Below, piece after piece: positions 16,463 through 25,610 of a stretch of DNA of 64,000 nt; position 1 is the stretch's first letter; each line of letters opens with the position of its first letter. The stretch covers positions 2,855,001 to 2,919,000 of the forward strand of contig NZ_CP045644.1 of the NCBI RefSeq assembly GCF_009498455.1, in the 5' to 3' direction. This DNA comes from Variovorax paradoxus. Its GTDB lineage: Bacteria; Pseudomonadota; Gammaproteobacteria; Burkholderiales; Burkholderiaceae_C. A model generated the notes under the pieces. That model searched no databases, was not told where the DNA came from, and saw only the letters and a list, made by a program, of their open reading frames with translations. The translations under genes and the position numbers were made by a program.

Positions 16463-16670
16463 GTAGGGGTATTTTACCCGGTGCGCCGGCATTGCTCCGG
16501 CGGCCGCGAATTCATCCGACCGCTGCGCACGGGTGTTGCCATCGTCCACAGGATGGAACGCTGCAGGCCACTTGCGCCGACTACCGGAATCTTGGGGGCG
16601 CTTTTACGCTGACGGACATGCATCGGGGGCCATTTTCCCCCGACATTCAACCTCCCAAAGGAAGCCTCCC

Positions 16671-17297
16671 ATGTCCAAGCCTTACACCCGTCTCGACAAG
16701 AACGATGTCGCCGTGCTGCTGGTCGACCACCAGACCGGCCTGCTCTCGCTGGTGCGCGACATCGATCCCGACAAGTTCAAGAACAACGTGCTGGCCCTGG
16801 CCGACATCGCCAGCTACTTCAAGCTGCCGACGGTGCTGACCACCAGCTTCGAGAACGGCCCCAACGGCCCGCTCGTGCCCGAGCTGAAGGCGCAGTTCCC
16901 CGACGCGCCCTACATTCCGCGCCCGGGCCAGATCAATGCCTGGGACAACGAGGACTTCGTCAAGGCCGTGAAGGCCACGGGCAAGAAGCAACTGCTGATC
17001 GCCGGCGTGGTCACCGAGGTCTGCGTGGCCTTCCCGGCGCTGTCGGCGCTCGAAGAGGGCTTCGACGTGTTCGTCGTCACCGATGCATCGGGCACCTTCA
17101 ACGACGTGACGCGCCAGGCCGCGTGGGACCGCATGTCGGCCGCCGGCGCGCAGCTGATGTCCTGGTTCGGCGTGGCCTGCGAGCTGCACCGCGACTGGCG
17201 CAACGACATCGAGGGGCTGGGCACGCTGTTCTCCAACCACATCCCCGACTACCGCAACCTCATCACCAGCTACACGCAGCTGACCCAGGGAAAGTGA
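16671..17297 (+). CDS. Isochorismatase-fold hydrolase, YcaC-like
   Basis: A 208-residue cysteine hydrolase of the isochorismatase superfamily. The catalytic Asp is D19 in LLVDHQTGL and the nucleophile is C118 in GVVTEVCVAF, with a preceding cis-peptide-type glycine/valine turn. The RPGQINAWDN stretch is typical of the YcaC branch, whose natural substrates are unknown. CAAAGGAAG precedes the ATG. A homologous gene follows eight bases later, so the two are probably one transcript ending at the hairpin near 18032. Confidence 0.9.
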   Translation: MSKPYTRLDKNDVAVLLVDHQTGLLSLVRDIDPDKFKNNVLALADIASYFKLPTVLTTSFENGPNGPLVPELKAQFPDAPYIPRPGQINAWDNEDFVKAVKATGKKQLLIAGVVTEVCVAFPALSALEEGFDVFVVTDASGTFNDVTRQAAWDRMSAAGAQLMSWFGVACELHRDWRNDIEGLGTLFSNHIPDYRNLITSYTQLTQGK

Positions 17298-17304
17298 GCA
17301 CGCC

Positions 17305-17994
17305 GTGACCATCCCCAACAACGTCGCCAACTTCAACGGCGCCAAGCCCGTCATCGACGCGGGCGACGCCGTGATGCTGCTCATCGACCACCAGAGCGGC
17401 CTGTTCCAGACCGTGAAGGACATGCCGATGACCGAGCTGCGCGCCAACGTCACCACGCTGGCCAAGGTCGCGACGCTGGCGAAGATCCCGGTCATCACCA
17501 CCGCCTCGGTGCCGCAAGGACCGAACGGGCCGCTGATTCCCGAAGTGCACAAGTACGCGCCGCATGCGCAGTACGTGGCGCGCAAGGGCGAGATCAACGC
17601 CTGGGACAACCCCGAGTTCGTGGCCGCCGTGAAGGCCACCGGGCGCGGCACGCTGATCATTGCCGGCACCATCACCAGCGTGTGCATGGCCTTCCCGAGC
17701 ATCTCGGCGGTGTACGACGGCTACCGCGTGTTCGCGGTGGTCGACGCCTCGGGCACGTACTCGAAGATGGCGCAAGAGATCACCTTGGCGCGCGTGGTGC
17801 AGGCCGGCGTGGTGCCGATCGACACCGCGGGCGTGTGCTCCGAAGTGCAGAAGACCTGGCACCGCGACGATGCCGCGCAATGGGCCGAGGCCTACAGCGC
17901 CGTGTTCCCGCCGTATCAGCTGCTCATCGAGAGCTACATGAAGGCGCAGGAGGTTGTGACGAACAGCGAGCAGCTGGATTCGCAGCGCAGCTGA
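17305..17994 (+). CDS. Isochorismatase-fold hydrolase, YcaC-like (tandem paralog)
   Basis: A 229-residue relative of the preceding gene with the same layout: catalytic Asp28 in LLIDHQSGL, nucleophile Cys127 in TITSVCMAF and the KGEINAWDN stretch. It has a longer N-terminus and a 20-residue polar C-terminal tail. Translation starts at GTG (17305), the only plausible start ahead of the conserved domain. Clear similarity between the two products suggests local duplication and divergence, perhaps giving a hetero-oligomer or two substrate ranges. Confidence 0.88.
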   Translation: MTIPNNVANFNGAKPVIDAGDAVMLLIDHQSGLFQTVKDMPMTELRANVTTLAKVATLAKIPVITTASVPQGPNGPLIPEVHKYAPHAQYVARKGEINAWDNPEFVAAVKATGRGTLIIAGTITSVCMAFPSISAVYDGYRVFAVVDASGTYSKMAQEITLARVVQAGVVPIDTAGVCSEVQKTWHRDDAAQWAEAYSAVFPPYQLLIESYMKAQEVVTNSEQLDSQRS

Positions 17995-18031
17995 CACACC
18001 GGATCGCATCCTCGATGCGACACTGACGAAC

Positions 18032-18066
18032 GCCGCGCCGCACGCGAAACCTGCGGCGCGGCTTTC
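18032..18066 (+). terminator. Intrinsic terminator after the YcaC-like pair
   Basis: Perfect 11-base GC-rich arms (18032-18042 and 18052-18062) with a nine-base loop, followed by TTTCTT. It ends the two-gene hydrolase unit before the FMN reductase gene. Confidence 0.82.
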
Positions 18067-18096
18067 TTCATTTCAACGCACGGCAAGGAGCCTCGC

Positions 18097-18693
18097 ATGG
18101 ACAGTCCCCGCATCCTGATCATTCCCGGCAGCGCCCGCGACGGCTCGCTCAACCGCCAGCTGGCGGCCGTGGCCGCCGCCACCGCGCGCGCGGCCGGCCT
18201 GCAGGTGACGGAGATGGACCTGCGCGCGCTCGCGCTGCCCGTGTACGACGGCGACCTCGAGGCCGCCTCGGGCGTGCCGGCCGGGGCGCTCGAGCTGCGC
18301 AGCGCCATCGCGGCGAGCGACGGCGTGCTGCTCGTCACGCCCGAGTACAACGGCTTTCCGACGCCGCTGGTCATCAACGCCTTCAGTTGGCTCTCGCGCA
18401 TTCCGCCGGGCGACGGCCACGCAGGCGGCCTGGCCGCTACGGCCAACAAGCCGGCCGCGCTGCTGTCGGCCTCGCCCGGGCCGCTGGGCGCGCTGCGCTC
18501 GATGAACTTCCTGCGCCAGTACCTGCAAATGGCCTTCGCGATGCTGGTGGCGCCGCAACAGTTCGCACTCGGGCGCGCGAACGAGGCCTTCGATGCCGGC
18601 GGCGCGCTGAAAGACGCGCGCGCCGCGCAGTCGGTGCAGAAGGTGGTGGCGGCGCTGGCCGCGCTGGCGACCGCACTGCCCACGCCACGCTGA
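18097..18693 (+). CDS. NADPH-dependent FMN reductase-family flavoprotein
   Basis: A 198-residue flavodoxin-like protein. The phosphate-binding loop is [11 protein letters not shown] (residues 9-19) and the second FMN contact is [10 protein letters not shown] near 85, both typical of ChrR/ArsH/SsuE-like quinone or FMN reductases. It probably reduces FMN, quinones or metal and azo substrates with NAD(P)H in the cytoplasm. AAGGAG precedes the ATG. It lies after a terminator and 97 bases before the acyl-CoA dehydrogenase, so it could be monocistronic. Confidence 0.9.
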   Translation: MDSPRILIIPGSARDGSLNRQLAAVAAATARAAGLQVTEMDLRALALPVYDGDLEAASGVPAGALELRSAIAASDGVLLVTPEYNGFPTPLVINAFSWLSRIPPGDGHAGGLAATANKPAALLSASPGPLGALRSMNFLRQYLQMAFAMLVAPQQFALGRANEAFDAGGALKDARAAQSVQKVVAALAALATALPTPR

Positions 18694-18790
18694 TCTGCGC
18701 AGGGCGGCGTTCGTGCTGTCGCGCGAACGACCGTCCCGATCCGCGTCGCGACGTATCTTCGACCGCACATTGGAAGAAGGACGAGACGAC

Positions 18791-20008
18791 ATGCAATTCG
18801 AATTCACGCCCCGGGTGCTCGCGCTGCGCGCCGAGCTGCTCAAGTTCATGGACGAACACGTCTACCCGAACGAGAAGCGCCGCGAGGAAGAGCTGGCCGC
18901 CAACGCCCGCGCCGGCCGGCCCTACGCCGAGCTGCCGATGATGGCTGGCCTGAAGGCCAAGGCGCGCGAGCGCGGCCTGTGGAACCTGTTCCTGCCCGAG
19001 TCGGAACACGGCCCGGGCCTCTCCAATGTCGAGTACGCGCCGCTGTGCGAGATCATGGGCCGGCGCTACTGGTGCGCGGAAATCTTCAACTGCTCCGCGC
19101 CCGACACCGGCAACATGGAAGTGCTCGCGCGCTACGGCACCAAGGCGCAGCAGGAGCGCTGGCTCACGCCGCTGCTGGCCGGCGAGATCCGCTCGTCGTT
19201 CGCCATGACCGAGCCCGAGGTGGCGTCGAGCGACGCCACCAACATCCGCTGCAGCATCCGCCGTGAAGGCGACGAGTACGTCATCAACGGGCGCAAGTGG
19301 TACATCACCGGCGCCATGAACGAGCGCTGCGAGATCTTCGTGCTGATGGGCAAGACCGACCCCGACAACGCCGACCGCCACAAGCAGCAGTCGATGGTGC
19401 TCGTGCCGAAGAACACGCCGGGCATCACCATCGTGCGCGACATGCAGCTGCTCGGCATGTACGACCCGCCCTTCGGCCACCCCGAGATCGTGTTCGACAA
19501 CGTGCGCGTGCCCGTCGAGAACATCCTGCTCGGCGAGGGCCGCGGCTTCGAGATCGCGCAAGGCCGCCTCGGCCCCGGCCGCATTCACCACTGCATGCGC
19601 GCCATCGGCATGGCCGAAGCCGCGCTGGAGATGATGTGCCAGCGCCTCGTGTCACGCGTGGCCTTCCACAAGCCGCTGTCGGACCAGGGCGTGTGGCGCG
19701 AGCGCATTGCCGAGTCGCGCATGCTCATCGAGCAGTCGCGCTGGATGGTGCTCAACGCCGCCTACCGCATGGACACCGTGGGCAACAAGGTCGCCGCGAA
19801 AGAGATCGCGATGATCAAGGTGCTCACGCCTAACAACTGCGTGAAGGTGATCGACTGGGCCATGCAGGCCTTCGGCGCCATGGGCCTGAGCCAGGACACG
19901 CTGCTCACGCACTTCTACGCCTACGAACGCCACCTGCGCGTGGCCGACGGCCCCGATGAAGTGCACCGCAACGCGATCGCGAAGCAGGAACTCGCCGCAT
20001 ACCAGTAA
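18791..20008 (+). CDS. Acyl-CoA dehydrogenase family protein (ACAD10/11-like)
   Basis: A 405-residue flavoenzyme that oxidises acyl-CoA at the alpha-beta bond. Recognisable segments are the substrate/FAD region [25 protein letters not shown] and the C-terminal helical dimer region ending [16 protein letters not shown], which is characteristic of the ACAD10/11 type. The long N-terminus ([17 protein letters not shown]) is also typical of that branch. GAAGAAGGACGAG precedes the ATG. No beta-oxidation partner is adjacent; a repeat element follows immediately. Confidence 0.9.
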   Translation: MQFEFTPRVLALRAELLKFMDEHVYPNEKRREEELAANARAGRPYAELPMMAGLKAKARERGLWNLFLPESEHGPGLSNVEYAPLCEIMGRRYWCAEIFNCSAPDTGNMEVLARYGTKAQQERWLTPLLAGEIRSSFAMTEPEVASSDATNIRCSIRREGDEYVINGRKWYITGAMNERCEIFVLMGKTDPDNADRHKQQSMVLVPKNTPGITIVRDMQLLGMYDPPFGHPEIVFDNVRVPVENILLGEGRGFEIAQGRLGPGRIHHCMRAIGMAEAALEMMCQRLVSRVAFHKPLSDQGVWRERIAESRMLIEQSRWMVLNAAYRMDTVGNKVAAKEIAMIKVLTPNNCVKVIDWAMQAFGAMGLSQDTLLTHFYAYERHLRVADGPDEVHRNAIAKQELAAYQ

Positions 20009-20301
20009 GCAACGAGGGGCGGCGAAACTCTGCGGGCCGAGCGAAGCAAAGGCCCGTTCGGTATCCAACCCCTTCTGTATGCGCCGAGGAGCGCAGCGTT
20101 TCGCGGATCAGGGCTCGCAGCTGTTTGAGCCGCAGGCGAGTTCTGCGAGACCCCGCGAAACGCGAGCACCGCAGGTTGCCCGCAGCGAAGCGGAGGGACG
20201 CAGACAGCAGGGTCGCCTTTTCTTTGCTTACTTTCTTTTGGCGAAGCAAAAGAAAGTGAGTCGCCCGCCGGGGCGAGACCCGGCCTCAGGAAAACAAACG
20301 A
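20009..20301. repeat. Multi-hairpin intergenic repeat element
   Basis: This 293-base gap between convergent genes is packed with inverted repeats: 20033-20038/20051-20056; a nested pair 20097-20106/20153-20162 enclosing 20114-20120/20143-20149; 20227-20240/20247-20260 (one G-T pair); and 20261-20266/20271-20276. The last part (CTTTCTTTTGGCGAAGCAAA) resembles, from memory, a dispersed intergenic element common in Comamonadaceae. It may serve as a bidirectional terminator or structured RNA. Function unproven. Confidence 0.7.
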
Positions 20302-21963
20302 TCAGCCTTCGATTTTCCCGAGCCGAGATTCACGAAGCCGGCTCGGCGCCAAGGCCCCGGCAGATTCAAGAATCGGATAAGCAATCGAACAGATATGCGA
20401 ATTGATCCGCTTCAAATCGCTGATCAAGTCGATGTGCAGCGAACTCGTCTCGATGCTGAGAGTCGTCCGATCCGACAACCGGTCCAGGTGAGTCGTTGCG
20501 TAGGCCCGCTCCAGATCACGAAACCGCGCCTTCTCTTCCAGAAGCTTCTGCGCATCCCGCACATTCCCATTCAAGAACACGCTCATGCTCAACCGCAGAT
20601 TGGCAATGAGCCGCCCATGCAACTCCACAATCTCCGCCATCCCCGCGGCAGAAAAATTGCGCTGCGGCTTGATCTTCTTGTCCTCGATATCGATGATCAC
20701 CCGCTCGATGATGTCCCCGATCTGCTCCATGTTGATCGTGAAGCTGATGATGTCCGTCCAGCGCCGGCTTTCCTCTTCGCCCAGCGCCTCGCGCGAGATG
20801 CGCGTCATGTAGTACTTGATCGCCGAGTACAACTCGTCCACCGTGTCGTCGAGCTGCCGCAGCTCCTGCGCCAGCCGCAGGTCGTTGTTGCGGATCACGT
20901 CGAGCGTGCCGATGAGCATGGTCTCCACGATGTCAGCCTGGTGCAGCGCCTCGCGCGCAGCATTCGAAATGGCGAGCGAGGGCGTCGACAGCGCCGAGGG
21001 GTCGAGGTGATGCGGCCGGCTGGTGCCCACGGGCTGCGGCGGCACGGGCAGCATGCGCGTCACGAGCTTGGCCACCCATTGCGTGAGGCCGATGAAGCCG
21101 ATGCTGATCACGACGTTGAACGCCAGGTGGAACAGCACCACGCCGTGCGTCTGGTTGGGCAGCTGGGGCTGCACGTAGCGAATCCACAGGCCGACGAACG
21201 GCGTGACCAGCGCCACGCCCAGCGCCTTGAACAGCAGGTTGCCGACGGTTACCTGCCGCACCGACACTGCCGACTTGGCCGTGGTCAACACCGCGAGCAG
21301 GCCGCTGCCGAGGTTGGCGCCGAGCACGAGGCCGAGCGCGACGTCCAGCGGCACCACGTTCGACGTCGCCATGGCCGCCACCAGCAGCACCACTGCCAGG
21401 CTTGAATACGCCACGATGGCCAGCGCGGCGCCGAGGGTGATCTCCAGCAGCACGTCGCTGGTGATCGACGCGAGCAGCGCGCGAACGGCGGGTGACGAAA
21501 ACAGCGGCTCGGTGGCCGCGACCACCAGCTGCAGCGCCAGCAGCATCAGCCCCAGCCCGATCAGCACCCGCCCGACGCGCCCCGCCACGGTGGCCGAGCG
21601 CGTGATGAACAGAACCACCCCCACGAAGATGAACATCGGCGAAAGCCACGAGAGGTCGGCCGAGAAGAGCACCGAGATCAGCGCCGTGCCCACGTCGGCG
21701 CCGCGCATCACCGCCAGCGCGGCCGGCAGCGTGACCAGGCCCTGCCCCACGAAGGAGGAGGTCATGAGCGACGTGGCCGTGCTCGACTGCACGAGCGCCG
21801 TGACGCCGATGCCCGAGAGCGCGGCCGTGAAGCGGTTGCGCATGCTCTGCACGAGGATCTTGCGCAGGTTCGCGCCGAAGACGCGCAGCACGCCGGTGCG
21901 CACGAGGTGCGTGCCCCACACCAGCAAGGCGACGGCCGCAAGCAGATTCAGAAGGTGCTTCAT
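20302..21963 (-). CDS. Na+/phosphate cotransporter family protein with PhoU-like domain (NptA/YjbB-like)
   Basis: 553 residues. The N-terminal part (1-310) has the Na/Pi-cotransporter repeats with paired motifs GTHLVRTGV and ALVQSSTATSLMTSS, then a second GLVLGANLGSG/TAKSAV half. The C-terminal 200 residues form a helical PhoU-like bundle (SNAAREALHQADIVE, LRQLDDTVDELYSAIKYYM). The E. coli relative YjbB exports excess phosphate. It is 74 bases downstream of the phosphodiesterase gene with no clear terminator between them, so it may be the last gene of that operon and dispose of liberated phosphate. Transport direction is inference. Confidence 0.92.
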   Translation of the reverse strand: MKHLLNLLAAVALLVWGTHLVRTGVLRVFGANLRKILVQSMRNRFTAALSGIGVTALVQSSTATSLMTSSFVGQGLVTLPAALAVMRGADVGTALISVLFSADLSWLSPMFIFVGVVLFITRSATVAGRVGRVLIGLGLMLLALQLVVAATEPLFSSPAVRALLASITSDVLLEITLGAALAIVAYSSLAVVLLVAAMATSNVVPLDVALGLVLGANLGSGLLAVLTTAKSAVSVRQVTVGNLLFKALGVALVTPFVGLWIRYVQPQLPNQTHGVVLFHLAFNVVISIGFIGLTQWVAKLVTRMLPVPPQPVGTSRPHHLDPSALSTPSLAISNAAREALHQADIVETMLIGTLDVIRNNDLRLAQELRQLDDTVDELYSAIKYYMTRISREALGEEESRRWTDIISFTINMEQIGDIIERVIIDIEDKKIKPQRNFSAAGMAEIVELHGRLIANLRLSMSVFLNGNVRDAQKLLEEKARFRDLERAYATTHLDRLSDRTTLSIETSSLHIDLISDLKRINSHICSIAYPILESAGALAPSRLRESRLGKIEG

Positions 21964-22037
21964 GGAGGGCGGGGTCTGACCTTTCTCTTGTTTTCGTTTT
22001 GGTTCGTTTCCAGCCCCATTTTCCACAAGTGGACGCT

Positions 22038-22898
22038 TCAGTCGATCAGGGCTCCGTTGTCGTGGAAAGGATAAGGGCCTTCGAAGCTGCCAGAGGCCGC
22101 CAGGTGGGTGACGAGCCGGCGCCCGGTCGGCGACCAGGCATGCACGCGGAAAGCGGGCGGCTCCAGCGTCCAGGCCGAGGCCGCGTCGGGCGCGAGGTCG
22201 AGGCAGACCTGGTGCGCCTGCGCCGGCGAGGTCGAGGCGATGGTGCCGCCGAAGCGCACGTCGATGGCACGGTGCAGGTGGCCGCAGATCACGCGCTCGA
22301 CGTTGGTGTAGCGGCGCAGCAGGGCTTCGAGCGCGTCGGCGCCCTCGAGCAGTCCGATCTCGTCCATGTGGCCGATCAGCGTCTCGAAGGGTGGGTGGTG
22401 CATGGCGACCACCACGGGCTCGTGGCGGCAGGCGTCGAGCTGGGCTTCGAGCCAGGCCAGGCGCTTGTCGCACAGCGTGCCATGGCTGGCGCCGGGCACG
22501 CAGGTGTCGAGCGTGAGCAGCCGCAGGTCGCCGACGCGCACCGAATACTGGACGAAGCCGTGCGTGTCGTCGCCCGTGCCCAGGTAGGCGTGGCCGGGGA
22601 AGCTGCGGCGCAGCTGGTCGCGGTCGTCGTGGTTGCCGGGCAGCAGGTAGATGGGCATCGTGAGCGGCGCGAGCAGGGCGGCCAGGTGCTCGTACTCGGC
22701 GGCGCGGCCGAAATCGGTCAGGTCGCCGGTGATCACCACCGCGTCGGGCGGCTGGCGCAGCGCGAGCACCGACTGCACCGCACGCGCGAGGTAGGGCGCG
22801 GTGTCGATGCGGCCATAGGCCAGCCGGCCGGGCTCGCGGATGTGCAGGTCGGTCAGCTGGACCAGGAAGGTGTTGGGGTTCGCGGTTGTCGTGGTCAT
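22038..22898 (-). CDS. Metallophosphodiesterase (GpdQ/CpdA class)
   Basis: A 286-residue calcineurin-like enzyme with all metal-ligand motifs in order: DLH (near 17-19), GDLTDFG, GNHDD, the MHHPPF histidine and GHLH. This set matches class III cyclic-nucleotide phosphodiesterases and GpdQ glycerophosphodiesterases. Its start overlaps the ABC ATPase stop by four bases, so it is translationally coupled to a transporter. That placement argues for an imported phosphodiester as substrate rather than cAMP signalling. No signal peptide is visible, so it acts in the cytoplasm. Confidence 0.92.
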   Translation of the reverse strand: MTTTTANPNTFLVQLTDLHIREPGRLAYGRIDTAPYLARAVQSVLALRQPPDAVVITGDLTDFGRAAEYEHLAALLAPLTMPIYLLPGNHDDRDQLRRSFPGHAYLGTGDDTHGFVQYSVRVGDLRLLTLDTCVPGASHGTLCDKRLAWLEAQLDACRHEPVVVAMHHPPFETLIGHMDEIGLLEGADALEALLRRYTNVERVICGHLHRAIDVRFGGTIASTSPAQAHQVCLDLAPDAASAWTLEPPAFRVHAWSPTGRRLVTHLAASGSFEGPYPFHDNGALID

Positions 22899-23968
22899 GC
22901 GCTGGTTTCCTGCGACGTCATCAGGCGCTCGGCGGGGATGCGCAGGCCCACCGCGTCGCCCGGCCCGAAGGGGTTGTCGCGCCCCACGTCGGCCACCAGC
23001 ACGGGCTGGTCCTGCACGCGCAGGTGCAGCTGCACGCGGTCGCCGAGGAAGGTGCGGCGTTCAACGGTGGCGCGGCCCCAGCCGGGCGTGTCGTCGGGCG
23101 GGGGCGCGCCGATCTCGATGTCTTCGGGTCGCACCAGCAGCGTCGCATGCTGCTGCCACGGCGCGGGGCAGGGCAGGTACGAACCTCCGAGTCGGACAAC
23201 GCCCTGCGCGATGGCGTCGGCGGTGCGTTCCAGCCGGTTGACCCGGCCCAGGAACTCGGCCACGAAGGGATGCGCGGGCGCGCGGTACAGGTCTTCGCCG
23301 CGGCCGACCTGCACGATGCGCCCGGCGCGCATCACGGCGAGGCGGTCGGCGATGGCCAGCGCTTCCTGCTGGTCGTGCGTGACGTGGATGGCCGTGATGT
23401 GCAGGCGGCGCAGCAGCTCGGCGAGCTCGTCGCGCAGCGATTCCTTGAGCTTGGCGTCGAGTGCAGCCAGCGGCTCGTCGAGCAGCAGCACGCGCGGGCG
23501 CACGGCCACGGCGCGCGCCAGGGCCACGCGCTGGCGCTGGCCGCCCGAGAGTTCGGCGGGGCGCTTGTTCTCCAGGCCGCCCAGGCGCACGAGGTCGACC
23601 AGTTCGCCCACGGCGCGTTTCTCTTCATCGGGCGACACGCCGCGGATGCGCAGGCCATAGCCGATGTTGGCCGCGACGGTCATCTGCGGAAAGAGCGCGT
23701 AGCTCTGGAACACCATGCCCACGCCGCGGTGCTCGACCGGGCGCTGCGTCACGTCCTGGTCGCCGAAGACGATGCGGCTGCCGTCGTCGGGCGCTTCGAG
23801 CCCGGCGATGAGGCGCAGCAGCGTGGTCTTGCCGCAGCCCGAGGGGCCGAGCAGCGCGAGCACCTCGCCGGCTTCCACCTTGAGGTTGGTGGGCTGCAGG
23901 CCGCGCGTGCCGTCGGCATACGTCTTCGCGCAGTTCGAAATGTCGACGGGGATGCGTTCAAGTTCCAT
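22895..23968 (-). CDS. ABC transporter ATP-binding protein (PotA/FbpC/PhnT type)
   Basis: 357 residues. Walker A GPSGCGKT, Q-loop VFQSYALFPQ, signature LSGGQRQRVALARA, Walker B VLLLDEPLAALD and the H-loop VTHDQQEA are all present, followed by a C-terminal TOBE-like regulatory domain (about 240-357). This architecture belongs to importers for polyamines, iron, phosphonates or sugars-phosphates. It overlaps both neighbours (permease by 11 bases, phosphodiesterase by four). It energises the two permeases encoded upstream. Confidence 0.95.
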   Translation of the reverse strand: MELERIPVDISNCAKTYADGTRGLQPTNLKVEAGEVLALLGPSGCGKTTLLRLIAGLEAPDDGSRIVFGDQDVTQRPVEHRGVGMVFQSYALFPQMTVAANIGYGLRIRGVSPDEEKRAVGELVDLVRLGGLENKRPAELSGGQRQRVALARAVAVRPRVLLLDEPLAALDAKLKESLRDELAELLRRLHITAIHVTHDQQEALAIADRLAVMRAGRIVQVGRGEDLYRAPAHPFVAEFLGRVNRLERTADAIAQGVVRLGGSYLPCPAPWQQHATLLVRPEDIEIGAPPPDDTPGWGRATVERRTFLGDRVQLHLRVQDQPVLVADVGRDNPFGPGDAVGLRIPAERLMTSQETSA

Positions 23969-24764
23969 GGCGTTTCTGCATCAGGTTGGCGAGATATTGA
24001 AGGCCCCACAGCACGGGAAGGATCACGGCGAAGAAGACCAGCGTGTAGGCCGATCCGATCTCGATGCGCATCGAGGCGTAGCTGTCGGCCAGGCCCACGG
24101 GCAGCGTGCGCGTGAGCGGCGTGTGCAGCATCCAGGTGAGGTTGAATTCGCCCACCGACAGCGTGAACACCATCAGGCTCCCGGCCACGATGGCGGGGAA
24201 CACGGCAGGCACCAGGATGCCCATGAAGCGCTGGCGGAAGTTCGCTCCCAGCGAGCGCGCCGCTTCTTCGAGTGCGAGCAAATCGTCGCGCTGGAAGGCC
24301 GAACTCACGGTGCGCACCATGAAGGGCAGCGTGAAGACGATGTGGCCCACGAGGATGAAGGCGAAGCTGGTGCGAAAAGCCGTGAGCTGGCCGTAGGCGA
24401 GGATGAGCGCGAGCGCCGTCGCCAGGCCCGGCACCGCGACCGGAAGCGTCAGCAGCTCTTCGAAGATGCGCGCCGCGCGCGAGTGGCTGCGTGCCAGCGC
24501 GTAGGCGCAGGGCACGCCGAGCAGCACGGTGCAAACGACGCAGGCCACGGCCAGCGCGAGCGACCAGCCGACGGTGCCGCCGTAGTTCTCCCACACCTCG
24601 CCGAGCCAGCGCAGCGTGAGGCCGCTCTTGAGCCCCACGCTGTAGTTGTTGACGAGGCCAGCCATCACCGACAGCAGCATCGGCGCGATCATGAAGAGGC
24701 TCACGATCACCGTGACGGCGAGCAGGAAAGGCGCGCGGGGTTGTGAGGGTGTCTTCATCGTCAT
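23958..24764 (-). CDS. ABC transporter permease (second inner-membrane subunit)
   Basis: About 268 residues with six hydrophobic segments and the cytoplasmic EAA loop (LEEAARSLGANFRQRFMGILVP) that docks on the ATPase. It resembles PotC/PhnV-type permeases. Two closely spaced ATGs (24764 and 24758) are possible; the first overlaps the preceding permease by four bases and is chosen for coupling. It partners with the permease at 24761-25594. Confidence 0.93.
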   Translation of the reverse strand: MTMKTPSQPRAPFLLAVTVIVSLFMIAPMLLSVMAGLVNNYSVGLKSGLTLRWLGEVWENYGGTVGWSLALAVACVVCTVLLGVPCAYALARSHSRAARIFEELLTLPVAVPGLATALALILAYGQLTAFRTSFAFILVGHIVFTLPFMVRTVSSAFQRDDLLALEEAARSLGANFRQRFMGILVPAVFPAIVAGSLMVFTLSVGEFNLTWMLHTPLTRTLPVGLADSYASMRIEIGSAYTLVFFAVILPVLWGLQYLANLMQKRHGT

Positions 24765-25594
24765 CGGGCGACCGGATTGGCGCCGAAGCGGCGCGCCACG
24801 AAGAGCACCAGCCAGGTCACGACGCCCAGCGAAATCGACAGCGACGCGGCGAGCGCGAAGTTGGCGTAGTTGGTGAACTCGTTGTAGATGGTGATCGGGA
24901 TCACCTCGAACTTGCTGGCCAGCGTGAAGGCCGTGCCGAAGGCGCCCATCGAGGTGGCGAACAAAATGGCGCCGCAGGCCAGCGTGGTGGGCGCGAGCTC
25001 GGGCATCCACACGTCGCGCGCCACGCGCAGCTTCGAGGCGCCGAGCGAGCGTGCCGCTTCCTCGAGCTGCGTGTTCATCGACTCGGCCGCGGCGGCATAG
25101 GTGGCAATGGCGCGCGGCAGCGAGAAATACAGGTACGCCAGGAACAGCCCGAGCAGGCCGTAGGCGAAGGTGATGCGCTCGCCGATCAGCGTGTCGCTCA
25201 GGTCGGCCACCACGCCCTGGCGCCCGCCGAGCAGGATCACGAAGAAACCGATGATCACGCCCGGGAACGACAGCGGCAGCGTGAGCAGCGACAGCAGCAT
25301 GCGCTTGCCGGGAAAGGCATGGCGCGCGAGGTAGATACCCACGGCCGCGCCCAGCACCAGCGTGGCCAGCGTCACCGCCACCGACAGCGCGACGGTGTTG
25401 GCCATGCTTTGCAGGTAGCGCGCATCGGTCAGCACCGCGAAGTAGGTGGCGGCGCCCTTGTCGGCCGGCAGCGCCAGCAGGCGCACCACCGGCAGCAGCC
25501 AGAAGGCCGCGAAGAAGACGGCCGCCGGCGCGACGCAGGCCAGCAATCGCCAGCGCGGGTTCCAGGCGTTGGAGGATGTGGAGCTGCGTGTCAT
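24761..25594 (-). CDS. ABC transporter permease (first inner-membrane subunit)
   Basis: 277 residues, six hydrophobic segments, an EAA loop LEEAARSLGASKLRVARDVWMP and a short soluble N-terminus. It resembles PotB/PhnU-type permeases. It lies 16 bases after the binding-protein gene and overlaps the second permease by four bases. Together with that protein it forms the translocation channel of the importer. Confidence 0.93.
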   Translation of the reverse strand: MTRSSTSSNAWNPRWRLLACVAPAAVFFAAFWLLPVVRLLALPADKGAATYFAVLTDARYLQSMANTVALSVAVTLATLVLGAAVGIYLARHAFPGKRMLLSLLTLPLSFPGVIIGFFVILLGGRQGVVADLSDTLIGERITFAYGLLGLFLAYLYFSLPRAIATYAAAAESMNTQLEEAARSLGASKLRVARDVWMPELAPTTLACGAILFATSMGAFGTAFTLASKFEVIPITIYNEFTNYANFALAASLSISLGVVTWLVLFVARRFGANPVAR

Positions 25595-25610
25595 CGCGCG
25601 CGGCGCCGGG

